From positions 1-36,622 of the forward strand of contig JAPKCP010000001.1 in assembly GCA_028822885.1 (NCBI GenBank): a stretch of DNA of 36,622 nucleotides. The letters run 5' to 3'. A model generated the notes under the pieces. It searched no databases and was not told where the DNA came from. It saw only the letters and a program-made list of their open reading frames with translations. Of this stretch, positions 15,785 to 24,420 are shown piece by piece. Numbering within the stretch: the first letter of the stretch is position 1; every line of letters starts with the position of its first letter. Origin of the DNA: Yoonia sp. (GTDB taxonomy: Bacteria > Pseudomonadota > Alphaproteobacteria > Rhodobacterales > Rhodobacteraceae). The position numbers and the translations under genes were made by a program.

Positions 15785-16137
15785 TAGTGCAGGCTGTAGC
15801 AGCTTTGGCGATAGGCGCGATACCTGCAATGGCCGAGGTTGTGATCTGTGACATGGAAACAGGTCAGCTTGAATTTGTAATTGATCGCAATCACTTCGTG
15901 GCACCACTTGATGTGAACGATCCGCCGCGCCGCGCCGCTACTGTTGTTCACTTTGGTGATAAACAATTTCCCGCCACGCCATTCTTAATCGGCGAAACCC
16001 GTGGCTTTGAAGCCGAAGGTCTTGGTGGGACAAATACGCTTTTTGTGATGCAACCAGAAGGTAGCGCTGTATTCAGTGATGCACACGCTGGCCTGCGGGT
16101 TACTGGAATATGCACCATCCGTGAGGATGATAAATGA
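15781..16137 (+). CDS. Small exported protein of unknown function inside the liv operon
   Basis: The product has 118 residues and I do not recognise a named family. It starts with a short signal peptide (MIVQAVAALAIGAIPAMA, cut before EVVICDM), leaving a mature protein of about 100 residues with two cysteines, one near each end (VICDM and VTGICTI), which could pair. Patterns such as AATVVHFGDKQF and TNTLFVMQPEGSAVFS suggest a beta-rich fold. The ATG overlaps the livF stop by four bases and livH begins 19 bases later, so translation is coupled to the transporter. A periplasmic accessory role in uptake is inferred only from context. Confidence 0.75.
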   Translation: MIVQAVAALAIGAIPAMAEVVICDMETGQLEFVIDRNHFVAPLDVNDPPRRAATVVHFGDKQFPATPFLIGETRGFEAEGLGGTNTLFVMQPEGSAVFSDAHAGLRVTGICTIREDDK

Positions 16138-16156
16138 CAACGAAGGGTCTGATTTA

Positions 16157-17167
16157 ATGGACTATCTGAACGCGATTGTCGCACTTGCCAACTTTGTGAT
16201 TGTGCCGGGGCTCGCTTATGGTGCCCAGTTGGCAATCGGCGCCCTTGGCGTCACCATGATCTACGGGATATTGCGATTTTCGAACTTTGCCCATGGCGAT
16301 ACGATGGCTTTTGGGACTGCAATTACCATATTGTTTACATGGTTATTCCAGTCATGGGGAATTTCGTTAGGTCCATTACCCACGGCCCTTCTGGCATTAC
16401 CGTTCGGGATCGCTGGGTGCGCGCTATTATTGCTCGGGACCGACAAGGTTATTTATAAGTTCTATCGCACCGAAAAAGCCAAGCCAGTGATCCTCGTGAT
16501 TGTGTCACTTGGCGTCATGTTTGTCATGAATGGGCTTGTACGCTTTGTCATCGGGGTACGCGATATCAACTTTTCTGATGGTGAGCGTTTCATCATTTCA
16601 GCACGTGATTTCAAAGAGATGACAGGCCTACGCGAAGGTCTTGCGATCAAATCGACGCAAGCGATCACCGTTGTCGTCGCGATCATTGTCATGGCGTTAT
16701 TATTCTACTTTTTGAACAAAACCCGCACTGGTAAATCAATGCGCGCGTTTTCAGACAACGAAGACCTCGCACTTCTGTCAGGTATTAATCCAGAACATGT
16801 TGTGAAGGTGACTTGGTTGATTGTTGCCGCACTTGCGACGACCGCGGGGGTTTTATACGGCTTAGATAAGTCATTTAAAGCATTCACATATTTTCAGCTT
16901 TTGCTACCGATTTTCGCTTCAGCTATCGTTGGCGGCATTGGCAGTCCAGTCGGTGCAATTGCTGGGGGGTTCACGATTGCCTTTGCAGAGGTCACAATCA
17001 CCTACGCTTGGAAGAAGGTGTTGGTTTACGCCCTGCCCGAGCCGTTAGAGCCGGACTCTCTCGTCCAACTATTGTCCACGGACTATAAATTTGCGGTCAG
17101 CTTTGCGATCTTGATCATCGTGCTGCTGTTCAAGCCGACAGGCCTGTTTAAGGGGCAATCAATATGA
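16157..17167 (+). CDS. livH: Branched-chain-type ABC transporter permease LivH
   Basis: Membrane subunit of the Liv-type importer. I chose the ATG at 16157 (336 residues, MDYLNAIVALANF), which has GAAGGG about nine bases upstream and begins at the first membrane helix. Starts further upstream (16076, 16127) would overlap the preceding gene or add a polar leader. About eight hydrophobic segments are visible, with the family motifs ALGVTMIYGILRFSNFAHGD, DNEDLALLSGIN and ASAIVGGIGSPVGAIAGG, the last being the ATPase-coupling region. It overlaps livM by four bases. Confidence 0.92.
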   Translation: MDYLNAIVALANFVIVPGLAYGAQLAIGALGVTMIYGILRFSNFAHGDTMAFGTAITILFTWLFQSWGISLGPLPTALLALPFGIAGCALLLLGTDKVIYKFYRTEKAKPVILVIVSLGVMFVMNGLVRFVIGVRDINFSDGERFIISARDFKEMTGLREGLAIKSTQAITVVVAIIVMALLFYFLNKTRTGKSMRAFSDNEDLALLSGINPEHVVKVTWLIVAALATTAGVLYGLDKSFKAFTYFQLLLPIFASAIVGGIGSPVGAIAGGFTIAFAEVTITYAWKKVLVYALPEPLEPDSLVQLLSTDYKFAVSFAILIIVLLFKPTGLFKGQSI

Positions 17168-18516
17168 CCTTTTCATTACGCAACACGTTCCTCGTTCTGT
17201 TTGTCGCCGGACTATATATTCTGGAAGGCGGAACTGATTTCTGGATTTTCAGTGGGTCTTGGGATTCAGCCCTGAAGATGCTGAATTTTGCCTTTATTGC
17301 AGCGATCATGGCCCTGGGTGTTAACCTTCAGTGGGGTTTTGCTGGATTGTTTAACGTTGGAATCATGGGGTTTGTCGCCCTTGGTGGGTTGGCTGCTGTG
17401 CTTATCTCGATGCCACCAACCGAAGGCGCAATGGCTGCCGGCGGCTGGCGTGTCTTGCTCGGTCTGATCATGGGTGCTGCGACCATCGTTCTGACAGTCT
17501 TGATGCGCGCTAAAATGGCACCGGGCGGTGCACGTGTTTTGGCGACGCTTGTTTTATTGATCGGTGGCTTTTTCCTGTTTCGGTGGGTGTTTGATGGTGG
17601 TGTTGCTGGGATTGAGGCGATCAATCCTGCCTCGACGGGCAATATTGGTGGCCTTAACTTTGGCGGCGAAAATTATCGAGACTATGGTTGGATCACAGTC
17701 CTGTCTTGGCCTGTTGGTGGCTTGTTTGCTGCAGGGGCTGCGTGGATCATCGGAAAAACGGCCCTTGGCCTGCGGTCAGATTACCTTGCCATTGCGACCC
17801 TTGGCATTGCTGAGATCATCCTTGCAGTCATCAAAAATGAGGATTGGTTATCGCGCGGTGTGAAGAACGTGACTGGCATGCCGCGACCTGTGCCATATGA
17901 GATAGACCTGCAAAATGACCCGAGCTTTATTGAGCGTGCGGCGAGTTGGGGTCTAGATCCTGTCACAGCCTCAACCCTCTATGTGAAAATTGGGTATTCT
18001 CTGATCTTTGCCGTTTTCTTGATTATACTGCTGTGGCTTGCGCAACGTGCTCTTAGCTCCCCTTGGGGTCGGATGATGCGTGCTATTCGCGACAATGAAA
18101 CAGCAGCTGAGGCGATGGGTAAAAACGTGACAGCCCGCCACTTGCAGATTTTCATTCTGGGGTCTGCTGTTTGCGGCATTGCAGGTGCGATGATGGTCAC
18201 AATTGATGGCCAGTTGACGCCCACGTCGTATCAACCGCTGCGCTTTACCTTCCTCATTTGGGTAATGGTGATTGTGGGTGGGTCGGGCAATAACTTTGGT
18301 TCTGTCCTTGGTGGTTTCTTGATTTGGTGGCTTTGGGTCATGGTTGAGCCGCTTGGTCTGTGGATCGCGGACGTGACAACAGCAGGCCTTGATCCAACCA
18401 ATTGGTTCGCCATCCGAATGTCCGAATTTGGTGCACATATGCGGCTCTTGACGATGGGCGTTGTGATGCTTTTGGTCTTGCGCTTCAGTCCGCGTGGCCT
18501 GATGCCAGAGAAGTAG
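17164..18516 (+). CDS. livM: Branched-chain-type ABC transporter permease LivM
   Basis: Second membrane subunit, 450 residues, longer than most LivM proteins. It shows the family motifs ALGVNLQWGFAGLFNVG, LRSDYLAIATLGIAEI, WGRMMRAIRDNETAAEAMGKN and VGGSGNNFGSVLGG. Extra length lies in hydrophobic and glycine-rich segments between about residues 95 and 175. The ATG overlaps the livH stop. It is the last clear transporter gene, and only 58 bases without a terminator separate it from the acylase gene. Confidence 0.92.
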   Translation: MTFSLRNTFLVLFVAGLYILEGGTDFWIFSGSWDSALKMLNFAFIAAIMALGVNLQWGFAGLFNVGIMGFVALGGLAAVLISMPPTEGAMAAGGWRVLLGLIMGAATIVLTVLMRAKMAPGGARVLATLVLLIGGFFLFRWVFDGGVAGIEAINPASTGNIGGLNFGGENYRDYGWITVLSWPVGGLFAAGAAWIIGKTALGLRSDYLAIATLGIAEIILAVIKNEDWLSRGVKNVTGMPRPVPYEIDLQNDPSFIERAASWGLDPVTASTLYVKIGYSLIFAVFLIILLWLAQRALSSPWGRMMRAIRDNETAAEAMGKNVTARHLQIFILGSAVCGIAGAMMVTIDGQLTPTSYQPLRFTFLIWVMVIVGGSGNNFGSVLGGFLIWWLWVMVEPLGLWIADVTTAGLDPTNWFAIRMSEFGAHMRLLTMGVVMLLVLRFSPRGLMPEK

Positions 18517-18574
18517 TGGCGATTGACGTAATGACGCGTTAGAAGGCCCAAATGTAGTTTGCTTTGAGGGTCCA

Positions 18575-21061
18575 ATGGCGCTGATTTTCCGCTGGTTGAT
18601 GCGAATAATGACAGGGCTAATTGTCCTGTCTGTCACGGCGTTTGCTTTGACCTATTATTTCGCATCTAGGTCCCTGCCTATCTATAATGCGACTGAGGGC
18701 GTCGTGGGTATCGCGGCTCCAGTCGAGATCGTGCGCAATAACGCCAACGTGCCCCATATTTTTGGTGAAACCGACGCTGATGTGTATTTCGCGCTTGGCT
18801 ACGTACACGCCCAAGACCGGATGTGGCAAATGACGATGCTGCGCCGCACGGCCCAAGGACGCTTGTCAGAGTTGTTCGGTGAGCGGACGCTGCCGATAGA
18901 CAAACTGCTGCGTCACCTTGATTTATATAGGACTGCAACAGAGTCTGTCGCGGATCAGGACCCACAAACCACTGTCGCGCTTGAGGCCTATGCAGATGGC
19001 GTTAACGCTTGGTTTGGAAAGGTAAATGAGGGCGCTCGTGGGCGCGGTGCCCCTGAGATGTGGATGTTCAACCACGCAATTTCCCCTTGGCAACCAGCAG
19101 ACAGTATTGCGGTGATCAAATTGATGGCCTTGCAATTGTCGTCGCATATCGAAAATGAAGTTCTGCGCGCGCGCACGTCATTGTTGTTACCTTCTGAGCG
19201 TGTGGAAGACATCCTTGCCGACGACCCCAGTGATGGCACCGCAACGCTGCCTGAATACGCGCAACTGATCCCCAATGTCCCCCGATATGCAGCCAATACC
19301 CGCGCACCTTATGATCCGTTGTCGCCAGTGAAACCTGCACCATTGGCTGGTGCGTCTAACGCTTGGGCCGCTGGGCCAAGCAGGTCTGCAACAGGTGGCA
19401 CATTGCTTGCCAATGATCCTCACCTTGGCCTCACAGCGCCGACAATTTGGTATCTTGCGCGACTAGAGCTTTCGACTGGTGGTGTCATTGGTGGTACAAT
19501 CCCGGGCGTTCCTGCCATTATGACGGGCCGCAGCGACAGTCTCGGCTGGGGTATTACATCCAGTTATCTGGACGACCAAGATTTGTTCATTGAGGAAATC
19601 AATCCAAACAACAGCGATGAATATCGCACACCAAATGGTTGGGCCCCGTTTACCGCGCGTGACAGCATTATTAACGTCCGCGATAGTACTGCTGTGACAG
19701 TGCGGTTGCGTGCGACTGAGAATGGACCAGTTATACCCGGTGATCAGTTTGATCTTGCGACGATCACTCCTCCGGGCCATGTCACGTCACTGGGATGGAC
19801 GGCATTATCGCGTGATGACACCACCATGTCCGCAGCTATTTTACTGATGCAAGCCAAGACGGTAGATGACGCTTTTGAGGCGGCCGAGGGCTATATTGCC
19901 CCTTCGCAAAACCTGACTGTCGCTGATCGCACGCGTGTCGGCCTCAAAACGATTGGGGCAAACCCTGCCCGTACGCCGGACCATCAAAGTCAAGGGCGCC
20001 TGCCTAGCTTTGGGTATATCGACACAAATCGCTGGTATGGACGCCTGCCCTTTGCTGACAATCCTGAATTCATTGACCCACCGGGCGACATTCTGGGCAA
20101 TACCAACAACAAAACAACGAATAAGCCTTTCCCAAATCACGTGTCGTATGTCTGGGGTGACACACAGCGGATCAATCGCTGGCAGCGACTTATGCAGGCC
20201 CGTGAGCTTCACACACGCGAAAGTTTCATCGAGGCCCAGTTGGATACGGTGAGCTTTACGGCGCGATCACTTCTGCCCCTCATCGGTGCAGATCTTTGGT
20301 TTACCGGCGAACCAGCCACCGATGGATCGCCAGCCCACCGCCGCCAACAAGCACTAGAGCTTTTGGCAGCGTGGAACGGTGAGATGAACGAACACCTACC
20401 AGAGCCGCTGATTTATGCCGCTTGGCTGCGTGAGTTGCAGAAGCGTCTGACACGCGACGAACTTGGACCGCTGTCCTCAGAGTTTACACATGCAAACCCG
20501 CTATTTATCGAACGGGTCTATCGCAATATCGAAGGTGCATCTGTGTGGTGTGATGTAAAGCAGTCCGCGCCTGTAGAGACATGCACAGACATGTCACGCA
20601 AAGCCCTTGATGACGCGCTCATTTGGATCGACGAAAACCAAGGTACGACGATTGCGGCCCTGCGCTGGGGCGATGCCCATCAGGCAACACACGATCATCC
20701 CGTTCTTGGGAATGTCCCGCTGCTTGGTTGGTTTGTGAACATTCGCCAATCAACATCGGGCGGCGACAACACGTTGCAACGCGGCAAGACTTCCGGCACA
20801 GGTCCAAAACCGTTTCGAAACGTTCATGCCGCTGGATATCGTGGGGTCTACGACTTTGCCGATCCAGATAGTTCCGTGTTCGTCAGTGCAACGGGTCAAT
20901 CTGGGCATCCGTTGTCGCGATATTATGACAATCTTGGTGAGTTGTGGCGCCGTGGGGAATATATCCCGATGTCATTAGACCCCGCTTTGGCGCGCGCAGC
21001 GGCTGTCGGGACCACTGTCCTGACACCCTTAGCTGAGACGACCGAAACAGGATTGCGTTAG
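18575..21061 (+). CDS. Penicillin-acylase-family N-terminal-nucleophile hydrolase, membrane-anchored
   Basis: The 828 residues belong to the self-processing amidohydrolases that include penicillin acylases and acyl-homoserine-lactone acylases. One N-terminal hydrophobic helix (about 10-30) is an anchor or uncleaved signal. The alpha-chain region has IVRNNANVPHIFGETDADVYFALGYVHAQDR, typical of the family. Autocleavage should occur before Ser261 in LAGA/SNAWA, and the beta chain continues with LANDPHLGL and an Asn-rich oxyanion motif (GNTNNKT). The substrate is unknown. GAGGG precedes the ATG. Its closeness to livM suggests co-transcription, perhaps releasing amino acids from acylated compounds. 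Confidence 0.9.
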   Translation: MALIFRWLMRIMTGLIVLSVTAFALTYYFASRSLPIYNATEGVVGIAAPVEIVRNNANVPHIFGETDADVYFALGYVHAQDRMWQMTMLRRTAQGRLSELFGERTLPIDKLLRHLDLYRTATESVADQDPQTTVALEAYADGVNAWFGKVNEGARGRGAPEMWMFNHAISPWQPADSIAVIKLMALQLSSHIENEVLRARTSLLLPSERVEDILADDPSDGTATLPEYAQLIPNVPRYAANTRAPYDPLSPVKPAPLAGASNAWAAGPSRSATGGTLLANDPHLGLTAPTIWYLARLELSTGGVIGGTIPGVPAIMTGRSDSLGWGITSSYLDDQDLFIEEINPNNSDEYRTPNGWAPFTARDSIINVRDSTAVTVRLRATENGPVIPGDQFDLATITPPGHVTSLGWTALSRDDTTMSAAILLMQAKTVDDAFEAAEGYIAPSQNLTVADRTRVGLKTIGANPARTPDHQSQGRLPSFGYIDTNRWYGRLPFADNPEFIDPPGDILGNTNNKTTNKPFPNHVSYVWGDTQRINRWQRLMQARELHTRESFIEAQLDTVSFTARSLLPLIGADLWFTGEPATDGSPAHRRQQALELLAAWNGEMNEHLPEPLIYAAWLRELQKRLTRDELGPLSSEFTHANPLFIERVYRNIEGASVWCDVKQSAPVETCTDMSRKALDDALIWIDENQGTTIAALRWGDAHQATHDHPVLGNVPLLGWFVNIRQSTSGGDNTLQRGKTSGTGPKPFRNVHAAGYRGVYDFADPDSSVFVSATGQSGHPLSRYYDNLGELWRRGEYIPMSLDPALARAAAVGTTVLTPLAETTETGLR

Positions 21062-21269
21062 TTCTACGAATGGACCGGCGTAGGCAATCAAGACGTATCT
21101 ATCTTGCCCACCGAACAAACGAGATAAGCTTACAATTTTGATTGAAGCAGCTAAGGTCGACCTAATCCCGAGTTGTGCAGATGGAGCACTTTGTAAGGTG
21201 CAACATTGGATTCATCCAAAGATGATCATTTAGGACAAAATGAAGGTGCAGATTTTAGGAACTTCGCAA

Positions 21270-22544
21270 TTATAGACGCACAAATCGCTCTTTTTGCAGC
21301 GATGTCCAAAAGACCGTCATTGCATAACCATCATCTGTCTGTGCGTCGTCAGTCACAATGCCTTGCTCAAACAACCAAGCCCGTTCTCTGCCTTGTGCAA
21401 AACTAAGCGTTAACACCACTTCGGTACGCGGATCCTTGAGCTTACCAGCAAGATCATCAAGCAGCTCTTCCAAACCGTCACCAGTAATAGAGGACACTGC
21501 ATATAGCTCTTCTGTGCGGTCCGCCTTAGTTTTGATGGCCTCACGTGTGTCGTCATCAAGACGGTCAATCTTGTTCCAGACCTCAACCAGCGGTGATCCC
21601 TCAGCGACGCCAAGAGACTCAAGAATGAGCATAACATCCTTGGACTGTTCTTCAGATTGCGGGTGACTGATGTCGCGCACATGCACGATAAGATCCGCAT
21701 CAAGGACTTCTTCCAATGTCGCCCGGAAGGCTGCCACCAACTCTGTCGGCAAATCACTGATAAAACCAACGGTGTCGGACATGATGACATCATCACCAGA
21801 CGGAAGTGTAATTTTTCGCATCGTTGGGTCGAGTGTGGCGAACAGCATGTCCTTGGCAAAGACATCCGCACCAGTCAAACGGTTGAACAGCGTGGATTTA
21901 CCAGCGTTGGTATACCCAACAAGGGCGACAATAGGATATGGAACTTTTGCGCGCGCCGCACGGTGAAGTGTCCGGGTTTTGACAACCTTATCAAGGTTCT
22001 GGCGTAGAGTCTTCAACTGTAAATCGATAGCACGGCGATCTGATTCGACCTGTGTTTCACCAGGACCACCGACAAAACCGAGGCCACCACGTTGACGTTC
22101 AAGGTGGGTCCAAGCCCTCACAAGACGTGTCCGCTGATAGGATAGCGCCGCCATCTCAACCTGCAAAACGCCTTCTGCTGTGCGGGCGCGGTCGCTGAAA
22201 ATCTCAAGGATCAGACCAGTACGATCGAGGAGTTTTACGTCCCAAGCCTTTTCAAGGTTGCGTTGCTGGACGGGGCTGACGTGCCCATCGACAAGCACCA
22301 ATTCAACCTCTGCCGCCTGCATACGCTGCTTTAGTTCTTCAACTTTGCCTTTGCCGAAAAGCATACCGGCATTCATTTTAGGCAAGCGAATGACCTCGGC
22401 CCCAACAACCTCAAGATTTGGCATAGCAGCAGCAAGCGACACAGCTTCTTCCAAAGCGGGTTCCGCCAAGCGCCGATTATTGATAGTTTTTACATCTGGG
22501 TGAAGTACCCATGCCCGGGTGATAGGCTGGCCGAGTTCAAGCAA
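21270..22544 (-). CDS. hflX: Ribosome-associated GTPase HflX
   Basis: GTPase that binds the 50S subunit and helps split stalled ribosomes under stress in characterised species. The 424 residues have the HflX N-terminal domain (MNAGMLFGKGKVEEL, VDGHVSPVQQRNLEKAW), the linker signature GGPGETQVE (159-167) and a G domain with G1 GYTNAGKS (210-217), DTVGFI (G3) and WNKID (G4). The start appears to be TTG two bases after the hfq stop; no nearby in-frame ATG would retain the N-terminal domain. Such a weak start downstream of hfq would keep levels low. It ends the minus-strand block. Confidence 0.93.
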   Translation of the reverse strand: MLELGQPITRAWVLHPDVKTINNRRLAEPALEEAVSLAAAMPNLEVVGAEVIRLPKMNAGMLFGKGKVEELKQRMQAAEVELVLVDGHVSPVQQRNLEKAWDVKLLDRTGLILEIFSDRARTAEGVLQVEMAALSYQRTRLVRAWTHLERQRGGLGFVGGPGETQVESDRRAIDLQLKTLRQNLDKVVKTRTLHRAARAKVPYPIVALVGYTNAGKSTLFNRLTGADVFAKDMLFATLDPTMRKITLPSGDDVIMSDTVGFISDLPTELVAAFRATLEEVLDADLIVHVRDISHPQSEEQSKDVMLILESLGVAEGSPLVEVWNKIDRLDDDTREAIKTKADRTEELYAVSSITGDGLEELLDDLAGKLKDPRTEVVLTLSFAQGRERAWLFEQGIVTDDAQTDDGYAMTVFWTSLQKERFVRL

Positions 22545-22546
22545 AG

Positions 22547-22780
22547 TTATTCTTCACCTTCATAAAGGGAGATTGGCTGCGCTGGCATAATTGTAGAAAT
22601 AGCGCTTTTGTAAACCAATTGGGACTGACCATCGCGACGCAAAAGCACGCAAAAACTATCAAACCAAGTGATGACGCCCTGCAATTTGACACCGTTGACC
22701 AAAAAAATTGTGACCGGAACTTTAACTTTCCGAACGTGGTTTAGAAATGCATCTTGAAGATTCGCTTTATCGGAGGCCAT
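22547..22780 (-). CDS. hfq: RNA chaperone Hfq
   Basis: Hexameric Sm-like protein that pairs small RNAs with mRNAs. The 77 residues include the Sm1 stretch LQDAFLNHVRKVKVPVTIFLVNG and an Sm2 motif YKSAIST. The enteric motif is YKHAIST; Ser in place of His is common in alphaproteobacteria. The C-terminal tail is short and acidic. AAAGGG lies seven bases before the ATG, and a consensus -10 box lies 20 bases upstream of the start, so hfq-hflX probably has its own promoter within the larger block. hflX follows after two bases. Confidence 0.97.
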   Translation of the reverse strand: MASDKANLQDAFLNHVRKVKVPVTIFLVNGVKLQGVITWFDSFCVLLRRDGQSQLVYKSAISTIMPAQPISLYEGEE

Positions 22781-22800
22781 TGATGAACCCTTTTTTTATT

Positions 22801-22806
22801 ATTATA
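22801..22806 (-). promoter_or_regulatory. -10 box of an hfq promoter
   Basis: The minus strand reads a perfect TATAAT followed by an AT-rich stretch up to the hfq ribosome-binding site. No good -35 box is seen at 16-18 bases. The box lies in the 116-base gap between trkH and hfq, which has no other obvious content. Confidence 0.55.
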
Positions 22807-22896
22807 GCCGAAAACGGCAGTCACTTTTCCGCGTAAACACAGTATGTCCTGCGTCATCGTGATATTAAACCCCTGAAATGAAGGGCGTTGTAACGT

Positions 22897-24420
22897 TCAG
22901 GTCCGCCAAATCTCAGGATTAAATAATGCGATAATCGCCAGCGTCTCCAACCGTCCCAACACCATTGCCATAGCAAGAATGACTTTGGCGAGGTCTGGAA
23001 TGCCAGAATACGCAATTGGTGTCTCTGCGGCCACAATCGCCAATGGCCCTGTAGTGGAGAGTGCAGAAACGGCAAGAACCATCGCCGTTTCAAACTGTAC
23101 GCCAGTCAGCGACAACATAACCATAACCGCGGCGATGCTTACCGCAAAGAGCATAAAGAATATCCACGAAATATAGGCACCCTTGCGCCGAATGCGCCGC
23201 GCTTCGCGACCACCACCACCAATTGAGGATGGATGAACCAAGCGTTCCAGCTCGCGTTCACTATGGCGATAAAGCGCATACACGCGCAGCAATTTAATAC
23301 CGCCTGCTGTTGTTGCAACGCCGCCACCGATCAGCGCGAGGCCCGCAAGCAACAGGCCGGGTGTCGGCAACCCCGTCCAGTTTGTGGTCTCAACCCAGTC
23401 AGCGGATTCAAATCCAGTCGTCGTTAAAAACGATGCCACCGTGAACAGCGCGCCCCAAAGGGCCTGAAAGCTAGTGCCAAACTCTGTCTGGGTGCTGTCA
23501 TCCAGCACCGCAACAAAGTGGCGCAAGAACAAAAATATAGTCGCCAAAATGATAAGAGATACACCAATTTTAAACTCTGGGTCGCGATACCACGACCCTT
23601 CGTTTTCACCCGACAGGCCACTGCTATAAACCAAACGGCTGATCGCAATGATGAAGAAGCAAAAAACCAGTAGTTCCCCCCAAAAGCCAGACGCTGCGTA
23701 ATAGAACCCACCGATGGGTGTAATACCCGACGTCGAAAGCACCGCCATCGCATGGCACAAAGCAACATATGAATATTCGCCCAGCAACGTCAGTCCAGCC
23801 CATAATGCGACAGTGAGCACCACATAAATTGGTGTCAAACGCAGCGCAAAGCGGGTCATACGTTCACTTGCATCCATAACCCGCGTTTCTTGGGCCGCCC
23901 CAGACGTAGAGCCACGCCCCGCCAGAGATGTCGCGCGCACTTCGAATCCACCAAGATTCATTGGCGCAAAAATAGAGATAGCAGCAATCCAAACAAGCAA
24001 CCCGCCAAGCCAACCAACGATTGAACGCCACAAATGCAAAGCGGGCGTTAACCTATCGGCGTTATCATACAAAGTTGCACCGGTCGTCGTGAAGCTAGAC
24101 ACCATTTCGAACCAAGCGTTGAGTAAAGTTGTCGTTTCAACCGCTTCATAAAATGGAATCGCGAACATTAACGGGAGCACGGTGAAGGCTGCTAACAATG
24201 TCAAAAGCTGGCTGCGCGCCACATTTTTTGGCTGATATCCTGCCGTGGCTAACCCCATGACAAACGTGAGGGTCCCAAACAAAAGGAACCCATAAAAGAA
24301 GACCCGCATTGTGGTGTAGTCGCCTAACGAAAGCCCAAACGCTGACGGAACGATCATTGCAGCAGAGCCGATTCCCATTAAAACCACAAAGAATGGGACG
24401 TGGGTCTTCTTTTTGGACAT
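22897..24420 (-). CDS. trkH: Potassium uptake membrane protein TrkH
   Basis: Pore-forming subunit of the Trk potassium importer, regulated by TrkA. The 507 residues contain about ten membrane segments. Four pore-loop filters of the TrkH/KtrB family are visible, each with a central glycine: TTTGATL (from about 111), LSTSGITPIGG, LTTTGFES and LSTTGPLA. The ATG shares one base with the trkA stop, so the two are coupled. Confidence 0.94.
   Translation of the reverse strand: MSKKKTHVPFFVVLMGIGSAAMIVPSAFGLSLGDYTTMRVFFYGFLLFGTLTFVMGLATAGYQPKNVARSQLLTLLAAFTVLPLMFAIPFYEAVETTTLLNAWFEMVSSFTTTGATLYDNADRLTPALHLWRSIVGWLGGLLVWIAAISIFAPMNLGGFEVRATSLAGRGSTSGAAQETRVMDASERMTRFALRLTPIYVVLTVALWAGLTLLGEYSYVALCHAMAVLSTSGITPIGGFYYAASGFWGELLVFCFFIIAISRLVYSSGLSGENEGSWYRDPEFKIGVSLIILATIFLFLRHFVAVLDDSTQTEFGTSFQALWGALFTVASFLTTTGFESADWVETTNWTGLPTPGLLLAGLALIGGGVATTAGGIKLLRVYALYRHSERELERLVHPSSIGGGGREARRIRRKGAYISWIFFMLFAVSIAAVMVMLSLTGVQFETAMVLAVSALSTTGPLAIVAAETPIAYSGIPDLAKVILAMAMVLGRLETLAIIALFNPEIWRT

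Noticed and set aside
17971..18636. A 221-codon open frame on the minus strand opposite livM and the acylase start
   Set aside because: It is fully antisense to well-supported genes, is rich in His, Arg, Gln and Pro typical of shadow frames, and has no recognisable motif or ribosome-binding site.
21206..21406. A 66-codon plus-strand frame after the acylase gene
   Set aside because: Two thirds of it is antisense to the hflX end, and it has no Shine-Dalgarno sequence. The intergenic part contains only a small TTGGAT-TC-ATCCAA palindrome.
22787..22818. A GCCG-TTTT-CGGC stem upstream of hfq as a terminator for trkH
   Set aside because: The stem has only four pairs and no T-run on the coding strand. 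The sequence is better explained by the TATAAT -10 box of hfq.
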